NCBI GenBank assembly: GCA_907165065.1
Contig: OU015528.1
Location: 70,475,474-70,539,473, forward strand
Reading direction: 5' to 3'
Length of the DNA: 64,000 nt
Source: Caprimulgus europaeus
Taxonomy: Eukaryota; Chordata; Aves; Caprimulgiformes; Caprimulgidae
The translations under genes were made by a program, and so were the position numbers. Below are positions 1 to 64,000 of this stretch, piece by piece; the stretch's first letter is position 1, and each line of letters starts with the position of its first letter. The notes under the pieces were generated by a model, which worked only from the letters and a program-made list of their open reading frames with translations, did no database searches and had not been told where the DNA came from.

Positions 1-1704
1 AGATGCAGGAAAAGGGCTTAGCAAGGCAGCTGCAGTGCAAAGGATGAAGAAGTATTGATCTCCTGAGATCTAGTCTATTGCTTTAGGCAAAAGGCACAAT
101 GCCTCAAACAGCTTTATGGCCTGCCCCACAGAATTACAGCTGCTGAATTAATTCTGGAAGCAAGAACTAATTCCAGAGGTAACAATCACCCTAGAGCACT
201 GGGAGCCACCCTGTTGATAGTGGTGTCCCTGTGCTGATCCAATCTGGGCTTCTGTGGCTGCACAGAAGAGTCTGCACTTGACACAGCTCTGTCCTATAGG
301 GATCCTGCATGGACACATGCATCGCAATGGACTGTGCAAGTGTGGAGGTTGTGCATGCTGCCTTCAGTTGAAAAGAGACCTTAGAAAGGTCTTGTCACTG
401 GAAGAGAGATCTCAGAAAAAGCAGTAGCTCCCAGATGAAAAAAATAAAATTCCAACAGACATTTGAAAGACAAAGGAGAAAGCTCAGGTCTTTAAAGATC
501 TCACATCTGATGCCCAGGGAATTCCTGTAACTTGTTTTGCCACTGCTCAGAGCTAAGGAATCAGAGCAGTAAGTGTTGAACCATGTTGTAACCCTGCAGG
601 AGGGGGGAAAAAGAGAAGGGGAAGACAACTGAGTAGGATATAAGGACAGAGGATAAGGTCTGGGAAAGGTTTCTCAGAGTGTAAAACTATGTAAATGTCC
701 AGGTTTTTTGAAGCCAAATCCAAACATTTCCTACAGCATGTGGGAATGCTCGAAATCTCAGCTTCCAACCCAAATTGGCCTGAGTGCTGAGCAGGTAACT
801 ACCCAGTGTCAGCACATCTAGGAACCAGCCAGTACGGAAATCCTGGAGTGAGGTAATCTTATCCACTCACACCTCATAAAACCTTGCAGGAATCTATCTA
901 TCTGGGAAATCAAAATCCATGTTTAACGATCCAGAACCTTGTTGTGAAGGTCAGTATTTGTGACATTTAATTTTTAATTATTATCCCAAAGACCTGAGGA
1001 GGCCCTATGCTTTCTTGTTAAAACCCATCTGGAAAAACATATGATAAGAAGAGCTGTAATAACACTGCTTGGATGATAGATGCAGGAAAAAGGAGCATAC
1101 TGTAGGTGTCAGGCAGGTTATTTCACTCCAAGGACAAACCGGGAGTGAGAGAGCCCCACCAGCCTGCCTCCCCTGCTTGGAGAGTGCCTCAGGTCCCAGC
1201 CAAAAGAAAATGTTTAATAACACAATTAGTTTCATTGTCAAGATTTGACAGAATGCCCTTGGTTTTTTGTTTGTTTGGGGGGTTTTGTGTGTGGTTTGTT
1301 TTTTTGTTTTTTTTTTTTTTTCCCCCAGTGGAATAAAAGCAAAAAAGCATTTACATTTCACTCCCCTTTTTTAGTCAGACATTTCTGATTGACTTTATGC
1401 TTCTAGTAGAAAACCAATTTTACTTTTTTTTTTTTTTTACCATAAATGTTAACCTGCTTACATGCAAGGTCTTTATATAGGATAAATAATTAAAGAATTA
1501 ATCCCTGACTCCTCATGAATTCCTGGAAATCTCTTTGACTGAGTGTATAGCCGAGAGCAGGGCTCAAAATTGATCAGCTGCAATACCTGATGCTCCAAAT
1601 ATTTTCTGGCAGTTGTTTAAGAAAGTCTACAGGATTGCTTTCCAGATAAAAAATAATGTTCCTTATTTTTAACATCTATCTATAAAGGGGAAACCAACAA
1701 ATTT
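1..1704. other. Downstream flank of SEMA3C, no gene seen
   Basis: Single-copy-looking AT-rich DNA. Frames here are short and lack splice context or recognisable protein similarity. T-rich runs lie near 1300-1321 and 1428-1438. I recognise no repeat family. Confidence 0.6.
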
Positions 1705-1723
1705 TTAAGTTGTTGCAACACGC

Positions 1724-1729
1724 TTTATT
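1724..1729 (-). promoter_or_regulatory. Candidate distal poly(A) signal of SEMA3C
   Basis: AATAAA on the minus strand, followed by GCGTGTTGCAACAAC and a T/G-rich stretch (TTTGTTGG), the expected cleavage-site and downstream-element layout. I saw no other AATAAA on this strand between here and the left edge. Cleavage would fall near 1700-1712. Confidence 0.5.
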
Positions 1730-2240
1730 TTGTCAGGCAAATAGTATTTTAGATATTCAATTAAATAGCACTATGTTAAGCTACGTTTTGTTCTTTCTTA
1801 CACACTATATAATGCATATTCACTGTAATGACAGTTTCATCATGCTAGGAACTTAGACACATACCTACACTTTTAAAAACAAGATTTTCTTAATAAAACA
1901 CGCATATCTACAGTAACAACAATTGCAAAGAACACATTGTTAAGTCAAGATTTCAGCAAACTTCACAAACTACACAAAATAAAAATAGCCAAAAAAGAAA
2001 TCAGTACACAGTGAAGTTCTTAGCAGAGAACGTATCTTTACATTTGGTGAAGTTATGCCTAGAAGTCATTTTGCTTTTGTATTTTTTAAGGAATAAAATT
2101 ATATACATTATTTAGTAATCCTCAAAACAGGAAGTATTAAATAGCACAAACAATATTACAGTCTTACCTTTTGGTGTTACCTACAGTAGAGGGGCTATTT
2201 TAAACAAATAAAAATTGCAGTTTTTCTATTCTGTACATTT

Positions 2241-2330
2241 AGGGCCAAGCCCTCAGCTGGTACAAACCACAGTAGCCAAATGGACAGCAAGGATGTTACA
2301 TTAGTTTATATCAGCTGAGCATCTGACTCC
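2241..2330. repeat. Imperfect palindrome (MITE-like) in the SEMA3C 3' UTR
   Basis: The arms at 2241-2267 and 2304-2330 are inverse complements at 18 of 27 positions, sharing CTCAGCTG and TA.AAAC, with a 36-nt centre. In sense RNA this could fold as a hairpin. The arms (aagccctcagctggtacaaa and ttatatcagctgagcatctg) resemble the CAGCTG-TTTACACC hairpin repeats of sauropsid genomes. Confidence 0.5.
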
Positions 2331-2963
2331 TGACTACTCTATACACAGAGGAAGGCTACGAAAGCATGGAAGCTTGGACCGGTTACACACTGACAGAAGC
2401 TTATTATATATATGCTGAAGTTTTCATGCAGCAGGAAAAATGTTAGTTTAAGTATAATCCCTTAAACAGTCATACCATAATAATGGTATATGAAGCAGCT
2501 TTAAAAATATTATTTTATAATCATATGAAACTCTGAGCTATGCTGATTGTTTTAACGGAATCCCTTATTGCCAATATTCTATTAGAAAACAGTGTAACTA
2601 TAATTTCTGAGGCCTAGTGGGGGCCTATTAAAATATCACTGTACCTGACCACTTAAAGGGTAAATTGTACCCTTAAATACCTATTAATCATTGTATACTA
2701 TCTGGAAGCAATTATGACCCTCACAATAGACATCAATATCACACTAATTCTGCAGTGAATCTGCTGGGGAAATAGGAAGAGCATGGCAACATACATAGTA
2801 TATGCACTATATGTCATTCCAGGAGGTAGTTCTATTTTGTGGCACTCTATTTTTGGTTTGTCACTTACACACTTCAGAAGTCAGTCATCCTCTGAAAAAA
2901 AAAGTAGTTTGCTGCACTGAACGTCAGCTGGGGAAAAAAAATAATCTTATTTTCCCTTACCCA

Positions 2964-2990
2964 TTTTTTTTTTTTTTTTTTTTTTTTTTT
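2964..2990 (+). repeat. T(27) homopolymer (A(27) in the SEMA3C mRNA)
   Basis: An uninterrupted run of 27 T on the plus strand within the inferred 3' UTR. Confidence 0.95.
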
Positions 2991-5138
2991 CTTTCTCCAG
3001 AGTCTGCTTTACCAGCTCTTGGGACAGATCCAAGCTCACTGAAGTCAAAGAGAAAGTTTCCCTGATGGTTTCTGTAAGAACCTTAGATACCAGTGGCTAC
3101 ATATTGCAGAATTTAGTCCTTGATTAAGGAAAACACTTAACTAGATGGCAATATATGAGCAGGCTGGCATTGCCATCCCCTTGGAAGCAAGTAGAAAACA
3201 CACAAATTAAATTCAAAGAGCTCCCACCCGTGTCAAAGGGACTTAGAAACGGTGTTTAAAGTGGTTTGATCAATCAGAGCCCATTTCTCAGCTATTTTGC
3301 ATCAGGTGGTGATAAAGTGACACATCTAACTGATATCAGGTTAATATCAAAGTCGCTTCCATTACACTCCAGCTTAACTCACACTGGCACAAACCCAGAG
3401 GTGTTCTTTGCCCTGTAGAGTTACTCCCGGATTATTCTAATAGAAGTAGAATCAAAATAATGCCCAAAGAGTTTCGACCAAGACCCATTAAAATGTTTAA
3501 AATGATGTTTTAAAATACAGTATCTGTTACTGGCTGGAACTAACCACTTTTAAAAAATGTTTTCTTATCTGCTCTGGGTTCAGAAATTATTTTTTATCAG
3601 AAATTTACCTTTTTTAATTCATTTTTTTTTCTCTACTATCATAAAATATCATGGAATAAACTACAAGTTTTCTAAGGTACACATACATTTTTAATCCTTG
3701 TTATCTATCTCTTTTGAACAGACTCAGTGGCTTCCAGAACACTCTTACATAGTAAAATGAGGAAGATTTGTCCCTGTTTTTTTGGCATTAGTGTTGCTCA
3801 AATTAAAAAAAGTGACAGTTTTTCCCACAATGACTTGATGCACATTTACACAATTTTCCACTTAACATACTTCATTAGACTTGCTGCTTCTTAAACAAAA
3901 ATATTTCTGTTTAAATATGCCTATCAAGTTGTTTTACTTTTTGGTTTTTGACCCAAACTCATTTTTCAGTTTTAATTTTCCCTCATTCTTTTTATTTTTC
4001 TTTTCTTTTCCTGATCTTCTTTTCATCAGAAAACTGAAAATAAGAGGAAATTGTGAAAATAACATGGAAAAGAAAAAGGGTACAAAGACTGGAAAATGGA
4101 AATGGTTTAATTTAAAAATTATAGATAAAATATATGCAACTTTGAGAGAACAGTTGAAAAAATAATGTTTTAAAATTTTCAAAGACACTCATGACTTGTT
4201 TCCACATTGCAGTCCAGCATCAACTTAATCATGGAACAGATTAAAGATAATCTTTGCTTTTCAGTTCTGAGTAAACAGTATACAGTATACCCACATTCTG
4301 TCCCTTGAAAAAAATTGGAGTGTAATTCTTTGAAAAATAGCTAAAATACCTAAGTCACTTAGGTGTTTTTCAAAACTGTATGTATAATAAACATTCTCAT
4401 GTTAGCTTTGTGCCACTTATAAAGCTTTGTAGTGTTACACCCTATTTTAATAAAAATCAATATGAGCAGAGACATTTTAAGTTACATTCCAGAACTCATG
4501 AATTTATTACAACTCATACTATGCACAATAATCAGTGTTTCCTCTGATAAAGTTTAATTTTTTTTCTTCTACTCATTCCTTCATCTGACCTCTGAATGAA
4601 TGAAACATATCTACTATATTTTACTTGTTTGCTATCAGCATGCATTCACGTGATTTGAACAATGAGCGAAAGCTGTAAGCCAATATTGAACAGTAAACAA
4701 GAAGAAACTCATGTTCTGCAGTGCAAGGAAATCTCAGTACCATCCTACTTTGAGCATGCATCTTAACCCAGATTCTTTCCCACCAGTCTGTTTGGTACAC
4801 TTCCAGAGTTGCAAGATAATGCATTGATTTTGTAAAACTTTCTATTCAGCTGTAATTAAATACTGAGATATTAAAGGTGAATCTGGTTTAAGATGGATAC
4901 CCATAGTTCTGCTTCTAGGACAGAGCCCAACCTAGTGTCAGTAAGCATCTAGGAAAGAAAATGCTCTGAATTATTTTCTTTAGTCAAGTTACACTGCATT
5001 TTATTGGGACAAGGATCTTTTCTGAGGCTTGATGGGTTTTCATTTACCTTTTTATCTATTTGCTCAAATTTGTTCTCAATAGATGAATACAAACCCCCTA
5101 AAAGTGAGGACAAAGGTATCTATTACTAAAAAATAAAA

Positions 5139-62844
<57,706 letters not shown>

Positions 62845-64000
62845 CTGAAATAGTAAAAACAAAAAGTTAGTAAAGTGGTTCAGTTGCCTTCCTTGCTTCA
62901 CAACTGCATTTCTTTCTAAACAAAAGCATCTTTGAACACAACTGAGGTCAATAAGAGAAGAAAACCATCAGACACTGGGTAATAATGTAATGATTGAGTT
63001 AAAACAAATTTCCCTTTCCCAGTTTGAATGCAATTTTTTAATACACTAAGGAGCTAGACACATCTCATAAAAATCAGAAATTGCTGTTATTCATTAATTT
63101 AATTAATTCTCATTTTAATGGATATGATTATTTACAGCTTTGGCTTTTAAGGAAGATCATATATTAAATTAGTCAATGTGTTCAATGCATTTTGAAGTTT
63201 ACGACAGCAGAAAATCCACAAGATCAATAAAAACTACATAAGAACAGTTTACTTTCTTTTCCCAACAGGGGTATTCACTAAGAATAGGTTGTTATAATTT
63301 TCAAGGTCAATTTTTTCTTTAGTTCTTCAACATTGTGCATGGCTCATTTAAAAGAAAGAAGTATGTATTCAGTCAAGTCTAAATGTATCCATTTATTCAG
63401 TTGTTTGTTTATGGGATTTGGATCAAACTATCAAAACTGTAGAACTAGCTCTTTTTTATTTCCACATAAATCTTTTTTCAATGAAGTGAAGTGAAAAATG
63501 TCCTTTGATCTCAGTAATGCAGGATCAGGCCTGTTAGAGGAATAGCATGAGCATCTGCAATCTAAGTATTACTTGCTGCCCTTGAGAAAGCTCAGTCTTC
63601 CTGTCTTTGCTTGGCCAATATATTTTGATGATCACTCAGATTATTTTTCTTTTCAGTAATAACAGAAGGGATATTTCTCAAGAGCTGAGAATAGAAAAAC
63701 AAACCTTTGATAATCAATTTCTCCTTATTAAAATATTTAACATATAATTATGCTTTCTTACCTCATGAACATTATTACTGGATTGTGTTCCCTGTGACTC
63801 TAAAAGGGTGGCAAATACACAGTACATATGAAAATTAAGCCTTCCTATACTGTTTATTCACAAATCTAAGAACAGAGGCCACATCTCTTATGCAAACTGT
63901 TTGTCTGGGACAATGTGGTTTGTCACTGTTGCTAAAGTTTAGTTCTTGCTAAAAGCAAAGTTTTTGCTCCCTGTAGAAACCAGTAGATGTCTTCTCCAGA
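62845..64000 (-). other. SEMA3C: 3' part of intron 2 (continues beyond window)
   Basis: The acceptor CTATTTCAG lies at the left end. The rest is AT-rich intron with no exon that would supply the missing signal peptide, so the initiator exon is further upstream, outside the window. Confidence 0.85.

Larger units (their letters stand above)
1705..5138 (-). other. SEMA3C: Probable SEMA3C 3' UTR
   Basis: About 3.4 kb of AT-rich sequence with no coding potential between the stop codon and the last good poly(A) signal. Earlier candidate AATAAA hexamers on the minus strand lie at 5000-5005, 4503-4508 and 3991-3996, so shorter 3' ends are possible. A run of 27 T at 2964-2990 becomes an A run in the mRNA. 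An imperfect palindrome lies at 2241-2330. The extent is inferred; no transcript data are available here. Confidence 0.55.

Noticed and set aside
1005..1361. 118-codon minus-strand frame with Lys-rich start
   Set aside because: Generated by the T-rich tract at about 1300-1321; lies downstream of the gene with no splice or homology support.
62845..64000. Signal-peptide exon of SEMA3C
   Set aside because: No ATG-led hydrophobic frame with a matching phase-1 donor was found on the minus strand here; the exon must lie outside the window.

Overview
The window is vertebrate nuclear DNA, almost certainly from a bird. It is AT-rich and has long introns with canonical GT...AG splice sites. It also carries several CR1 LINEs ending in the octamer microsatellite ATTCTGTG that is typical of avian CR1, and a solo LTR of a kind common in birds. 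There are no operons, CRISPR arrays, rRNA or tRNA genes, or prokaryotic signals.

The only gene I can support is SEMA3C (semaphorin-3C), read on the minus strand. Sixteen coding exons lie between 62844 and 5139. They join in frame into about 717 residues: most of the sema domain, the PSI domain, a furin-type basic site, the Ig domain and the basic C-terminal tail. The exon with the start codon and signal peptide, and any non-coding first exon, lie beyond the right edge. The 3' UTR runs left from 5138, probably to a poly(A) signal at 1724-1729. Positions 1 to about 1700 are downstream flank.

The introns (1.9 to 10.5 kb) hold the accessory content. Three copies of one young CR1 subfamily (14566-15885, about 28990-29476 and about 35904-37742) lie in the gene's own orientation. 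One of them sits inside an older CR1. Other CR1 fragments are at about 15914-17460, 27445-27726 and 32684-32945, with a probable remnant beside the exon 17 donor. A roughly 1.15 kb solo LTR lies at about 39930-41083 and contains a degenerate 45-51 bp minisatellite. An old MIR SINE, a possible tRNA-like SINE remnant, several palindromic repeat candidates, an (AAT)n array and a GT-rich array are also present.

I found no new multi-gene system. The best leads are the direct CR1 repeats flanking SEMA3C exons, an unexplained coiled-coil-like frame at 46606-46935, an imperfect palindrome in the 3' UTR, a G-rich block on the template strand at 28215-28247, and the LTR minisatellite. Exon numbers assume the usual 18-exon SEMA3C layout. 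Residue numbers assume a 751-residue protein and are counted back from the stop.
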